Positions 1 to 10,700 of a stretch of DNA of 64,000 bases are shown here, in pieces. The DNA lies in contig CAJNDS010002297.1 in the NCBI GenBank assembly GCA_905221605.1, forward strand, positions 399,001 through 463,000, in the 5' to 3' direction. Position 1 is the first letter of the stretch, and every line of letters starts with the position of its first letter. The notes beneath the pieces are model-generated. The model did no database searches. It worked only from the letters and a program-made list of their open reading frames with translations, and was not told the DNA's origin. The position numbers and the translations under genes were made by a program. The stretch comes from Symbiodinium natans. Taxonomy: Eukaryota > Sar > Dinophyceae > Suessiales > Symbiodiniaceae.

Positions 1-5
1 GGCTC

Positions 6-986
6 TTGGCCCGCTGGGCCAAGCGCCCCATCACTTTCAACTCGTTCGTGAACCTCCATGGGGTCTTGCTGGTGGCGTTGCTCACGGCCATGTCCCTGAC
101 GGTGATGCGGCCCTTCCAGTGCCGGCAGAACCCCAACGGTCTCACCACCATGGCAACCCGCACGGACGTCCTCTGCTGGGGCCCCGAGCACGGGCCGCTG
201 GTGGTGCTGGCGGCCTTGGGCATCCTGGCCTACCCCGTCACCATCCTCTCCAGCATCGCGTTCCTCACCTGGAAGTACCCTACCTGGCTCAGGTCCGGCA
301 AAGGCCTGGAGGTGCTGGAGAAATACAACTTCCTCTTCGGCCGCTTCCGCCCGGAGCGCTACTACTGCGGCCTCCTCCTCTCCGGGCACAACTTGGTGGT
401 GGCCCTGATCCCGGCGGCGCTGGTGTCCGTGCCCGCCTTGCAGGTGGGCATCATGGGCATCGTGGTCTGCATCAAGCTCGCGGCGCAGAGCCTCCTCTGG
501 CCTTGGCGCGTCGAAGTGGCCAACTACAATGACCTGGTCCTCTCCACGGCGCTGCTGATCTTGCTGTTGCTCGCCTCGCCAATGCTGCGCCTGGAACAGA
601 ATCAGGACGGCAGCTTCCTGGTGGCGGCGCTGCTCACCGGCGTGCTCTGCCTGCTGCCCCTGGTGGCGCTGGCGGCCGCGTGCCTGGCCGCCTCGCTGCG
701 GCTAAGGCCCCAGAGCAAGTACGACGCCTTCCTCTGCCACCACAAGGCGGGCGCCGGCGCCCTCTGCCGCTTCATCAAGCTCATCGTGCACAAGTACGGG
801 CGCATGAACATCTTCCTGGACTCCGACGAGCTCGACGACCTCGCCCGCATCTTCGAGATCGTCAGCTCGGACACCCGCTGCCTGGTGGCGGTGCTCACGC
901 CCGAGCTGCTGCAGCGCGCCCCGGCCCAGCAAGAAAGAATTGAGTTGCCATGATTTGCGTGACCACTCCTCCCTCTCCTGATCCTT

Positions 987-1021
<35 letters not shown>

Positions 1022-2627
1022 GCAAAAAAACAAAAGACAAACAGCAAGAAGCAGCAAAAGAGCCTCGGGACGCGACAGGCATGTGGTGCGCGGGGGAGCT
1101 GACGAGCGCCCGCAAGCACGGAATCCCCATCATCCCGCTCTACTGCGACGGCTACGCCTTCCCCGATGCGGAAAGCATCAACAACATCCAGTCCGTCTGG
1201 ACCGAGGAGCAGCAGTACACCCTCACCAGCCACGGCATCTCCATGGAGGACATCAAGGCAGAGCGGGGGGGGGTCCCTTTGCCTCTGCCTCTCTCTCTTT
1301 CTCTCTCTTTCTCTCTTGCTTTCTCTCTCCTTCTCTCCTGGGCCTTGCTCTTCTTGCGATTGCTCTTTCGATGCGCTGCGAGGCCACCTACCGGCACCTG
1401 AGCGCGCGGAAGGGCTACGCCTTGAGCCGGCACGCCAGCCTGGAGGAGCAGGAGCGGCTGGTCCTGGATGTGGCCATGGCTGCCCGAGGGCCTCGAGGTG
1501 GCCTCCCGCGAGATAGTCTGAGATCACACAAAAACACGAAAACCTTATACGCTCAAGTGGTTCTTGGTGCCGCAGGCGCCTGGCGCGCGGAGGTGGCGCC
1601 CCAGGGCGCCGTGGGCGCTGCGCGCATCCTGCTCTGCTCCACGGAGCTGGAGCCCGAGGCCATCTCCACCGTGCACCCCGGCGGCAGCATGCCCCTAGCA
1701 TGCCCCTCCCCTCTCTCTCCGCTTTTTTTTTTTTTTTTCATCAGGTGTCTAGTAGTCAAAGAAAGTGCCTTGCTGACCGCGTCGCTGCGCCCCTAGCGTA
1801 GACGTTGCCCGTGTTGGCGGACGCAGGCTGATCCTGCAGCAGATGGTGCAGCAGCAGCTGCGCATCGCCACCTTCCGGGCGCGGGGCCTCAAGGACATCG
1901 CGGCCGCGGCCAGCGCCTCCTTCGCGCTGGTGCTGCTGAGCAAGGGCGTGCTGGAGGACCCCGACTTCGCGCTGCGCGTCGGGCAGATGCGCGCCCCGGC
2001 CGAAGAGATCGCTGTGGGATGCGGGATGCCATCTCTTTTTTTGGCAAAAACCGTGGGGCTGCTGTTGGGCTTCCGTCAAGGCTATGAGTTTTTTCGGCTC
2101 TTGTTCAGGGGTCTTCAGCTGCTTTCGCCGTAAGATCTGGCAAGCTGAAGCCGCCTGAAGCCACAGGAGCGCAGGGGCTTAGCTTCGTGCCGGTGAACGA
2201 CGGCACCTTCCAGTTCCCGGCCCCGGACTTCTACCAGCAGGAGTCGGGGGTGGGAAAGGGGGCTGCTACGTCTCTTTTTGAGTGCACGAGCACGCGCGCA
2301 GGTGGAGGAGGGCGGCGTGGCCGGGCTCAGCCCGAACCTCGGCCGCAGCCTGGCCAAGGCCTACCAGGCGGGCGTTCTCGTTCTCCTCCTCTCCCTCCTC
2401 TTAGACTCTCCCTCCTTTTCCCTCCTCTCCCTCCTCTCCCTCCTCTCCCTCCTCTCCCTCCTCAGTCTCTTCAATTCTCTTCAGAAATCTCTTCCGCCTG
2501 GGGCATCCTTCGGCAGGCGCTGCTGGGCATCCTGGCGCTGCCCCTCACGCCCCACGCCTCGAGCGGCATCCTCGAGAGGCGCCGCAGCATGCGCGTAGGG
2601 GCGTAGGTGTGCTCTCTCTCTCTCTCT

Positions 2628-2678
<51 letters not shown>

Positions 2679-2999
2679 TCTCTCTGAGAGACGAGGGCGG
2701 ATAGGGCGGTGCTTCCCTGTTCGGTGTCCCGCCTCGTGGCAGTTGGCAGGCAGGTGACGCAGATCTGCCAGAGGTTCGGCAACCTCGACGACCTGCTCGA
2801 GCAGAGGCCGATGCCCCACAAAACAAGAAACGAGCGCGCCGCGCCGCCACGATGTGGCATGAGAGAGCAGCACGAAAGAGCCAACCGCAGCTGTCCTTTG
2901 GGCGGCTTTTGATTTGACAGGACCTTGTCCAAGACCGCCACCGACGAGGTCTGCGTCGCGGACATCTCCATGTCCCTCACAGGCTGCAGAGATAACTAG
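6..2999 (+). CDS. Multi-exon membrane protein with C-terminal TIR-like domain (5' partial)
   Basis: The first exon (6 to about 928) is open to the left edge, so the 5' end is missing. It encodes several hydrophobic segments (for example LLVALLTAMSLTVM, LVVLAALGILAYPV, LVLSTALLILLLLAS and LLPLVALAAACLAAS). A TIR-like start follows: KYDAFLCHHKAGAGALCR, FLDSDELDDL and RCLVAVLTPELLQR. The domain resumes after a poly-C intron at about 1079 with MWCAGELTSARKHGIPIIPL. Further probable exons are about 1372-1510 (LSARKGYALSRHASLEEQER), 1575-1690 (ARILLCSTELEPEAIS), 1830-2010 (ALVLLSKGVLEDPDFALR), 2180-2255, 2300-2370, 2485-2585, 2740-2815 and 2925-2999. The last reads DEVCVADISMSL and ends at TAG 2997-2999. 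The introns are unusually pyrimidine-rich (poly-C, CT, poly-T). A membrane-anchored signalling or NAD-linked role is inferred from the TIR fold only; the family seems common in dinoflagellates. Exon ends are approximate. Confidence 0.7.
989..1019. repeat. Poly-C tract inside the first TIR-gene intron
   Basis: About 31 consecutive C residues lie between the exon ending near 928 and the exon starting near 1079. It belongs to an intron and is probably prone to length variation or assembly error. Confidence 0.9.
2611..2686. repeat. (CT)n microsatellite in a TIR-gene intron
   Basis: An almost pure CT dinucleotide run with a few TTT interruptions lies between two inferred exons of the TIR-like gene. 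Similar CT-rich intron cores lie at about 1287-1345 and CTCCCTC repeats at about 2383-2465. Confidence 0.9.
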
Positions 3000-4039
3000 G
3001 TATGTGATAACATCCAAGTAAGACTTTCATGCTAGAACATACGAAGAGCGGTTTTGGGAGTTTAGTGTTATCGGACCTGGACAAGAAGGTAGGTCAGCTT
3101 GACCTCGTGCATCGAAAGGTCTGTGGCCCAAGATGTTGCAAACCCATGAAGCAGTCCAGACCCTAGAGAAACCCTAGACAACTGGCACTCAAAACGCTGA
3201 TTTTTTTGGGGGGTGTAGTGTTTAGGTGAAACCCTGTCGCCCTAAACCTCGTTGTCGTGACTTTTGGGTGCCAGACCTCGATGATCTGGAGCTCGACGCA
3301 CAAGCAGGACCTCAACAGGACCGGCTGAGGATGTGGGGGCTTACGGTGTTTACGGTGCAGCGCTGAGGGAGTCGAGGGTTTGGGGTTTCGGGTTTCGGGG
3401 GCCTGAGTCCTTCCAAACTTTCCAAACCCGATACAAAGAAACCCTAAACCCCAAACCCTAAACCCGAAGCCCTAAACCGCAAACTTAACCTGCAACCCTG
3501 TCGTTGGGTGCGGGTTCAGTTTAGGGTTCTGCTCCAGGAACAGCCAAGCCTTGGGCTCCAGGCACCAACAACTACAAGCCCGAAACCCTCGTAACCTTCT
3601 AAGCCTAATAGCCTCATAACCTCATAACCTCATAACCTCATAACCTCAATAACCTCATAACCTCATAACCTTAACCCCTTATAAACCTCTAAGCCATCCT
3701 GAAGACCAGAATCCCCCTGGCCTATCTAATCGGAGCCGGGAAACGCCTGGCCTACCTCCAAAGCCCTCATTGAACTCCCAGGGCACCCTGTAATCCATCC
3801 CACGCCTGCTGGGATTGAAGTGGTTTGGGAGTTCAGTTATTCACCGCAAAGCCCTCCACCTCGGCGCGCCAAACTCGGGTATGTCTCTGAAACTATTCTT
3901 GAAGGTTCAGTACTGCTGACCAGGACCTCAGCCACGAGGCCGAAAGTGAGTATTCTGTCCGCGACGACCTCTGGTACACGTGAGGTAAGGATTGCGCTTA
4001 GGGATTTAAGCAGGGTTGATCGGGTCTAGGGGTTTGCGC
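3000..4039. other. Spacer with degenerate telomere-like heptamers
   Basis: No coding signal that I trust. About 3370-3540 contains scattered CCCTAAA, CCGAAAC and TTTAGGG words. About 3603-3672 is a short tandem array of CATAACCT. The 69-residue open frame at 3820-4029 has no family features and is probably random. Confidence 0.6.
3603..3672. repeat. CATAACCT tandem array
   Basis: Roughly eight imperfect copies of the octamer CATAACCT, a shifted relative of the surrounding CCCTAAA-like words. Confidence 0.85.
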
Positions 4040-5065
4040 TTATGTCTGATACTTGCAATCGCCGGCGGGGGAACCACGCCTGAGATAGTTTCCGGCCTTG
4101 TCACCCTTCTCGCAGGTGCTGTAGGGGACACCCAGCATAGAACCCGAAACCCTCAGACATGAAGAAGCCCCAATGCGACCGTTGTCCCGCGAAGCTTCTG
4201 GATACTTCCCGACGTCCCAATTCAGCATCGAGCATGGGGTCGGTTTCCCTGCTGACGACTTCGACCGTCCGTAAGTACATGCCGGCCTGTGGCCCAGAGA
4301 TGTCCTCAAAGAGTTTGGGGCGCAAGTGCTCGGCTCATTTGGTTTCCTGCACAGAGCGCGACGGGCTTGCGCGCGCCTGTGGTGGGCCTGGATCTTGCGA
4401 AGCTTGATTTCCTGGCCCAGCCACAATGACAGATTGTGCACAAAAGCCGAGATAAAGCCATGTTGCACATCACCGATCCCTACCTGGCCTTGAGAGCCCA
4501 ATGCTTCTTTGTAATCATGAAGCTTTGGGTTGTTCAGATAAGGCCCTGCACGTAGATACCGAGATAAGACCGGTGTTTCCTCGATTGTCCAATGCAGGCC
4601 GTAGCCTGATCCTGAAGGCACTTATCCTCGATGAGCCTCACCCAAAACCATGAACCCTCAATCCTAAAGACCCCAAGTCCTCAACCCCCAAACCCTCCAA
4701 AGCCCTCAGAGCCTGAAGCCCTAAAAGCCATGAGTGGAGGATTTCCTAGCCCGACCCTTGACATCAGGACCGTTATTAGGGGGTTTGAGGTGTCGGGTTC
4801 AGACGATCCGGGGAGTGTGATCTAAGATTGGCAAACGCACAGGTTCGTTTCCCAGATTGGACCTTGCGTGTTCCTCAGCCGGAGCAGACCGAGACGTAGG
4901 CAGAGGTGCCTCCGGTCTCGTTTGGTAGCCCCTTGGTTGCATCATCAGCCAGGGCCAAGGGGAGAATCGCTCGCAGAGGGCATTTTCCCTTTCTTTGATG
5001 TTTGAGGCGTCGGTGAGGGGGGCCTTTGTGAACGAAGCGCTTCTTTTTCGCATGAAGCTCGGCAA
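4040..5065 (-). CDS. Possible minus-strand multi-exon gene, unrecognised
   Basis: Two minus-strand open stretches read like protein. One lies at about 5055-4805 (with EEHARSNLGNEPVRLPI). The second lies at about 4613-4190 (with LHDYKEALGSQGQVGIGDVQ and FVHNLSLWLGQEIKLRKIQ) and is preceded on that strand by a plausible acceptor, CCTTCAG. A third stretch near 4130-4040 (GDKAGNYL) follows an intron-like segment ending CTACAG. No domain was recognised. If real, this gene opposes the otherwise + oriented neighbours. The alternative is non-coding DNA with chance open frames, because the + strand here also lacks clear exons. Confidence 0.3.
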
Positions 5066-5086
5066 TCGTAGCCACTTAGGTCCACC

Positions 5087-5209
5087 ATGGGCTGCTGCGC
5101 CAGCGCACCGGCGCAGGTGCAGCAGCCTTCTGAGCCGCTTCAGAAGAGCGCAGCCCTGCTGAAATTTTTACTGTGTTGGGGCGTTGTTTTTTTGCTGCTT
5201 TGGTTTTAA
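5087..5209 (+). CDS. Small ORF, dual-acylation N-terminus (MGCC) and hydrophobic tail
   Basis: The ORF starts at ATG 5087 in a favourable context (CCACCATGG) and encodes 40 residues. It begins MGCCASAPAQVQQPSEPLQ and ends with a hydrophobic stretch, FLLCWGVVFLLLWF, before TAA 5207-5209. By general knowledge, Gly2 followed by two Cys is a classic N-myristoylation plus palmitoylation signature, which predicts membrane attachment. The central QQPSEPLQ(K/T)SAA module recurs in frame in two downstream segments (see the repeat entry). The ORF may therefore be the first exon of a longer gene rather than a complete microprotein; a GT within the hydrophobic part could be a donor. Function unknown. Confidence 0.4.
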   Translation: MGCCASAPAQVQQPSEPLQKSAALLKFLLCWGVVFLLLWF

Positions 5210-5530
5210 AGGAGTGCTGTTAGCAAGAGCGTCTGTTGTTGCAGCCATCTGCAGGCGCAGCAGCCGTCTGAGCCTCTCCAGACGAGTGCAGCCATGCGGG
5301 AATTGTTCTATTTTTTAAATCAATTTTCCTTGGAGTTCTGATTTTAAAGAGTACCGGTACCTATAGATCGTTTTCTTGTAGGCAACCGCCATGTGCTTTC
5401 ATGGTTCCTGGGGATCCTGCAACCAAGTGATCGTGCATGTCACCGCGTGCGGTTGCAGCTACCTGCAGGTGGAGCAGCCTTCGGAGCAGCCTTCGGAGCC
5501 TCTCCAGACGAGTGCAGCCATGCGGATTTA
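5104..5530 (+). repeat. Triplicated exon-like module (QQPSEPLQTSAAM)
   Basis: A block of about 45 bp is present three times, near 5112-5163, 5246-5298 and 5463-5525. Each copy can be read as L-Q-x-x-QPSEPLQ(K/T)SAA(M/L), and copies two and three continue with M-R. The third copy carries an internal duplication of QPSE. The spacers between copies have diverged, but GTTTTAAAG / GATTTTAAAG is shared at the end of copies one and two. This looks like tandem exon duplication of the MGCC gene. Confidence 0.6.
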
Positions 5531-5718
5531 TTCTGAATATATGTATATGTGACATGTGCATATATATATATATATGGTACCCCCCCCCCCAGTGACCTAC
5601 CCTTTTTCGCCTTGTCTCAAGTCACCCAGCTGCACTGCAAGCAAACTCGGTGTGCAATATAGCGTATTTCCTAGGGCGTAGACTAAAATACAACTAAAAT
5701 CGCATACACGGGACAGTA

Positions 5719-5997
5719 GAAAAACCAAAAATACCAAACCCAAAAAAACCAAAAAACCAAAACCAAAAAAACCAAAAAAACCAAAACCAAAAAAACCAAA
5801 AAAACCAAAACCAAAAAAACCAAAAATGCCAAAAAAACCAATTTTCCGGGACTCTCAGGAAATCCCTATGAGGCTTCTCCAAGAGTCCCGGAAAATTGGT
5901 TTTTTGGTATTTTTGGTTTTTTTGGTTTTGGTTTTTTTGGTTTTTTTGGTTTTGGTGTTTTTGGTTTTTTGGTTTTGGCATTTTGGCTTTTTGGTTC
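5719..5997. repeat. Giant imperfect palindrome of CCAAAAAAA units (hairpin)
   Basis: The left arm (about 5722-5855) is built of CCAAAAAAA/CCAAAA units and ends in CCAATTTTCCGGGACTCT (5838-5855). The right arm begins with its exact reverse complement, AGAGTCCCGGAAAATTGG (5882-5899), and continues as GGTTTTTTT units to about 5997. The loop is 26 nt. The ORFs crossing it are simple-sequence translations (Lys/Asn or Phe/Trp) and are not genes. Confidence 0.9.
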
Positions 5998-6029
5998 GCC
6001 TTCACGGTCACGAGGCAACAACTACGCAT

Positions 6030-7530
6030 CTTTAAGTGTGCTTATGCTAATTGTGCTTTTCAGAAATAGTAGTGCTTCAGAACTATTTGTTTCGTTATTA
6101 TGTAAGTAGAGCCGCTAGTGTTTAGTGCATCTTTTGATTGTACTCAAGTGTAGTAGACCTTATTCAGCCATTACTTGGTGCTCTGGTAGCTCAATTCGCA
6201 TGGATAATATTTGCCTGGTAAATGCGATTAATTATCTAGAAGCAGCATTTGCAATACTTGTCTTGAGAAAAAGCATTTATTGCTTAGAATTGTTTGCTTA
6301 AAAAGTGACTCCTACTCGTCCAGGAATACCCCAAAACCCTATAATCCAAACTTTACCAGAGATTCTCCTGAAAAGCTTGCGCTTTTGGATGTTTTTATGT
6401 ATTTGTGAATTTGCTTGTGTATGGCCTTCACTAAGTACTTTTCTAGGATTCTTGTGCATTTTTTAAGCCTGATTGTGCAAGTTGCGTTTTTCAAGCATAG
6501 TATATATGTGGTCTTTATTGAATACTTCAGACATCTTTGTTTCATCGTTATGTAAGTAGAACCGCTTCTATTTCCATTATTGTGCATTTTTAAGCTTGCT
6601 CATGCAAATTGTGCTTTTCAGACATAGTATATAAGTGGTCTTTAGTGAATACTTCAGCAATCTTTGTCTCATTGTTATGTAGGTAGAACCGTTTCCATTT
6701 CCGCAAGTGTTTATTTCGTATTTGGTTGAGTATGGTCCTTTAAATAGTATTCACTTGAGTCAAATTGGGCTATTTGCTTAAGAATTCCTCTAGTAGTTAA
6801 ATTCGCATAGAATGAATACTTCAAAAAAATTGTTTCATGAATACGTAAACATAAGGTGTTTCATTTGACTTTGCAGATAGTACTTCAATAATACTTTGCC
6901 TGGTACAAACACAACTGTTTCAATGCATTAGTTGCTCAACAAAGCACTATTTGCCCTTTAAACCACACTTTGCCATATTTTGGTTGAATATGGTGCTTCT
7001 TTCGTATTTTGGTTAAGTATGGTCCTTTAAATGGTATTCACTTGAGTCAAATTGGGCTATTTGCTCAATAATTACTCTAGTAGCTAAATTCGCATAAAAA
7101 TTCTTATTTCAAAAGTAAAAACGATTCATGAATATGTAAACATAAGGTATTTCAGTGGACTTTTCAGAGAGCATACTTTGCCTAGTACAGACACAATTGT
7201 ATAAATACAGTATTTGCACTTTAAACGCACACTTTGCCATTTTTTGGTTGAGAATGGTGTTTATTTCGTATCTTGGTTGAGTATGCTCCTTTAAATAGTA
7301 TTCACTTGAGTCAAATTGGGCTCTTTGCTGAATAATTACTCTAGTAGCTAAATTCGCATAGAACCAAGAAAAATGTTTCACTATTTGATTAATACTTTGC
7401 CTCGTACAAACACAATTGTATAAATAAATTAGTTGCTCAACAAAACATTAATTGCCCTTGAAAGGCACAATTTGCATAGAAAAACACTGATCTAAACATC
7501 TAAAAACAGCATTGTCCGCTTCAGATTCAA
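6030..7530. repeat. AT-rich island with two families of diverged tandem repeats
   Basis: The sequence is clearly AT-rich compared with both flanks and has no convincing ORF. Family 1 contains CATAGTATATA(T/A)GTGGTCTTTA followed by GTTATGTA(A/G)GTAGAACCG; copies start near 6496 and 6623, with a degenerate one near 6065. Family 2 contains CTTTAAAT(A/G)GTATTCACTTG then AAATTGGGCT; copies start near 6734, 7021 and 7285, a period of about 265-290 bp. It may be a decayed mobile element or a small satellite. It directly follows the giant hairpin. Confidence 0.75.
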
Positions 7531-7798
7531 AATGTAGATTCTTCCAATGCTGGCTTATCGGGGTCTGTGAGGTGGGTGTCCCAGTAACTGTCCTTCATTA
7601 CCCGGTGATTAACTACGCGACTTTTGGGCCTTCTTTGTTATTTTTTGCTAAAAAGGCCTAAAAAGGCCTAAAAAGGGTAGGTCGCTGGGGGGGGGGTAGC
7701 ATATATATATATATATATGCCCATCTGAAAAAAGTTGTTCTCTGGCTCTCGCTCTTTGTTTGCTGGAGCGCACTGTGTGCAGTTGTAGGGCGGTTGCA

Positions 7799-10700
7799 GC
7801 GATCTGAGGTACCTGTAGAGGTTCGCGTTGGCAGACCCCCTGATGCGCATGGGCAGTTTTTGCGAATGCTTAGCATCAATGACGTATACATCCTGGACAA
7901 CTATGCAAGCTTTGCCGCTGCTGTCCAGATGCACAGAAAGCTCGGCGCGACACTGGGCTGCGTGGTGACGTCGCACATGAATGGTGACTTCCTGTCGCCT
8001 TGTATGCATACGGCGCTGGATGGCGGAACCACCATGATGCAGGGCCTCAACTATGCCAAGCTGGATTATGTATGCTGCTGGGGTTATCTTTGGCGTCTTA
8101 CTTTCATTTTTTTTTGCGCTTTGTTGTGTTGGCTCGACCCGAGGCTCGACCCCAAGCTCCCAGGGCGTAAAGGGTACCCTCCACGCCCCCAGGCTTAGGG
8201 AATCATGAGTTCGATATGGACAAGAAGCAGTTGGAATCGCGGCTGCCACTCTTCAAAGGCTGCCCAGGGGAGGGTTTGTCGGGAAGGAGCGTGCGGGGTC
8301 TCGGATCTAGGATAACGCTTCATGTTTAGTCGTATATATGTATGTTTATACATCTTTATGTTTTTTTTTTAGATTTTTTGTGTGTGAGAGTCTGAGGGGG
8401 GGGGAAGTGTGAAGGCCGAGGCTTGCAGAATGAATCATAAGCCCCAACGTCAGCCAGCGCATGCCAGCAATCTCGCCGAATTGGCGTAGACTGCAGGGCA
8501 TCAGCAGGGATACCAGCCACGAGCAGCAACTTCGTCCCATTCTTTTTGTGGGGGGGGGGGGGGGGGCGGCGCTGTCTAGATTGGGATTCCAAACCAAAGT
8601 TGCCAATAATGACGCTTCAATAAGGCCACGTCGGCCAATCCGAAGCATACAACGCCCTACAAACAGCTTTGCAAAAATTTGGTGGTCGAGCATGTGTGCA
8701 GCAAACCTCAACCTCCCTCAGCTCAGTGCCGGGAGGCAAACCCTGAATAGTGTGGACCAGCCCGAAGTTACCGCCTTGGGGCTTCGGACTCCCGAGGCCC
8801 CTGCAGGATGATGAAATATGATGAACCTAGGAGTTCTAGGACCCCCTGAAGGCCTGAGCCGCCCCTAAGTCTGCAGATGCCAGGCAAGATCGTCAACACG
8901 AATGGGGAGGACCCAGAGTTGCGCAGTTTGCCCAAGTACGATGTCGTTACCGTCGGCAAGCGGAAGGCTCTCATCGCGGGTCTCTGTATCCGTGACAAGT
9001 CCATTTACTCCGCGCAGGGGTCGCGATGGAAACCATTTTGGGGGCGGGGCTGGGATAGAGCGGGCCTGAAAGGAAACCCCCCCAAAATGGGTCTAGACTC
9101 CAAGGCTTCGGAAGCATCCCCATTAGAGGCTTTTTGGTTCTTCTCCTTCTGAGACTAGCGATCTACCGCCCAGCCCCAAGAAGCCGAGGAGAAGAACTGT
9201 CCAACGATGCTTCCCTTCCTCGACTCTTGCTTGACGGCCTGGAAGGTGAGGGAGTTTAGGGTCTGGGGGGGAGGCGGGGGGGTTGGGCTTTGAGAATTCT
9301 CAAATGGGCTTATGTGTTTAAGCCTCTTCACCTCAGACCTAGAACCCGCCATTCCCGGCAAGCTCCCAAGGGCCAACCAGCCCAACCCTTTCACTCCGCC
9401 CCAGTCGTCCAACGCGAATGTCGACATCCTGGTCCCCATGACCCACCAGCTGATCGAGGACGATCGTGCCTTCGCCCTCGAGATTCAGCAGGACCCCACC
9501 CTGCGCGGCAAGGCCCGCCAGCATGTTGGGAGTTTTGCGCGGGTTCTGCGGGGCATCGACTTAGGGTTGAGGCTGTCTATGTTGATCAACCCCTCAACTT
9601 TCCGAAGCCCCCAGCGTGCAAAAGGTGCCGGTGATTCTGGGCGGCCACGAGCATACTGTCTTCGAGGAACGGGCCGGCGAGTCCTTGATCGTCAAGACGG
9701 GGCAGGACAGTCGGAACCGCTGAGCCCTATACCCTTGGACCCTAAAGCCTAAAACCCTCAAAAGCCCTATGGCCCCGCTCTCTCTAAATCTGCCAAACCT
9801 GTGCGATGCCCCTGTGCTCACTCTGCAAGTCCCAACTCCTAAAGATCAGCCCAACATCAAGTGATGCGAAACCTCTGCCTTAAGCTTGAGTGAGAATTCG
9901 AGTGGGTGCTTGGAGGGTTTGGGGGGAGGACGGGGCAAACATAGCCATCGTCGATGTGTGGTGGACGGCGACGGGCGAGGACGGATTGCAGTTCAGGGTT
10001 CAGAGGGCGGCCGTCGTGTAGGCCTAAAACCCGTAGGCCTTTGGGGATCTTTGGGGGTACGAGCTTCAACAGCTCCAGCGAAGGCTTCCGATTAAGGTTT
10101 CAACCTGCAACAATGGCCTCGGCTTCGGGTAGCTTTGGGTTCAGAGTCCACATAGGCGGCTTGGGGCTTGGCAGTGTAAAGCTGCTTCAGGGTTTAGGGC
10201 TCTTTTGGATTGTGGACACCTTTGCTCTCCCCAAAGAACCTGGTTTGGGGTTAGGGTTTAGGCTGCTCTCAGGGGGCAGCCAAGTACACTCCAAGGCTCA
10301 GGGTTGGTTGGGGGCTGGGCATTTGGAAGGCTTCCATTCTCAAATGCCGGATTCCCAAGCCGCGACGCCCTCCGACCCTAACCCCAAACCTTAAGCCCCC
10401 CCAAACCTGGCCCCCTCAAACCCCCCCAAGCCCCTCAAACTCCCTCTCTCAAACCCTCTCTCAAAGCCCCTCTCAAACCCTCTCATAGCCCAAACCCCAA
10501 GATGCCCTGAACCGTTAAACAGAGATCGGTGGGGGGGCAGGTGAAGAGCCGCCACGTCCTCGTGCCCGCCTCGTCATTCCAGCCCGAAGCCGAGGCCAGG
10601 ACTTAGGTGCTCTGTTGGGTGTGTGTTTGAGGGCTCTGAGAGGCTTGAGACTCTTTTTCCTTTCCTTGTATCTCAAGGGACTCCGGAGCTTTGCTGGATC

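Noticed and set aside
895-1701. 268-residue minus-strand ORF across the TIR gene
   Set aside because: It crosses the poly-C tract as poly-Gly and opposes exons with TIR motifs.
5694-6035. Asn/Lys- and Phe/Trp-rich ORFs over the hairpin
   Set aside because: They come from CCAAAAAAA units; frames stay open because the unit lacks stops, not because of coding.
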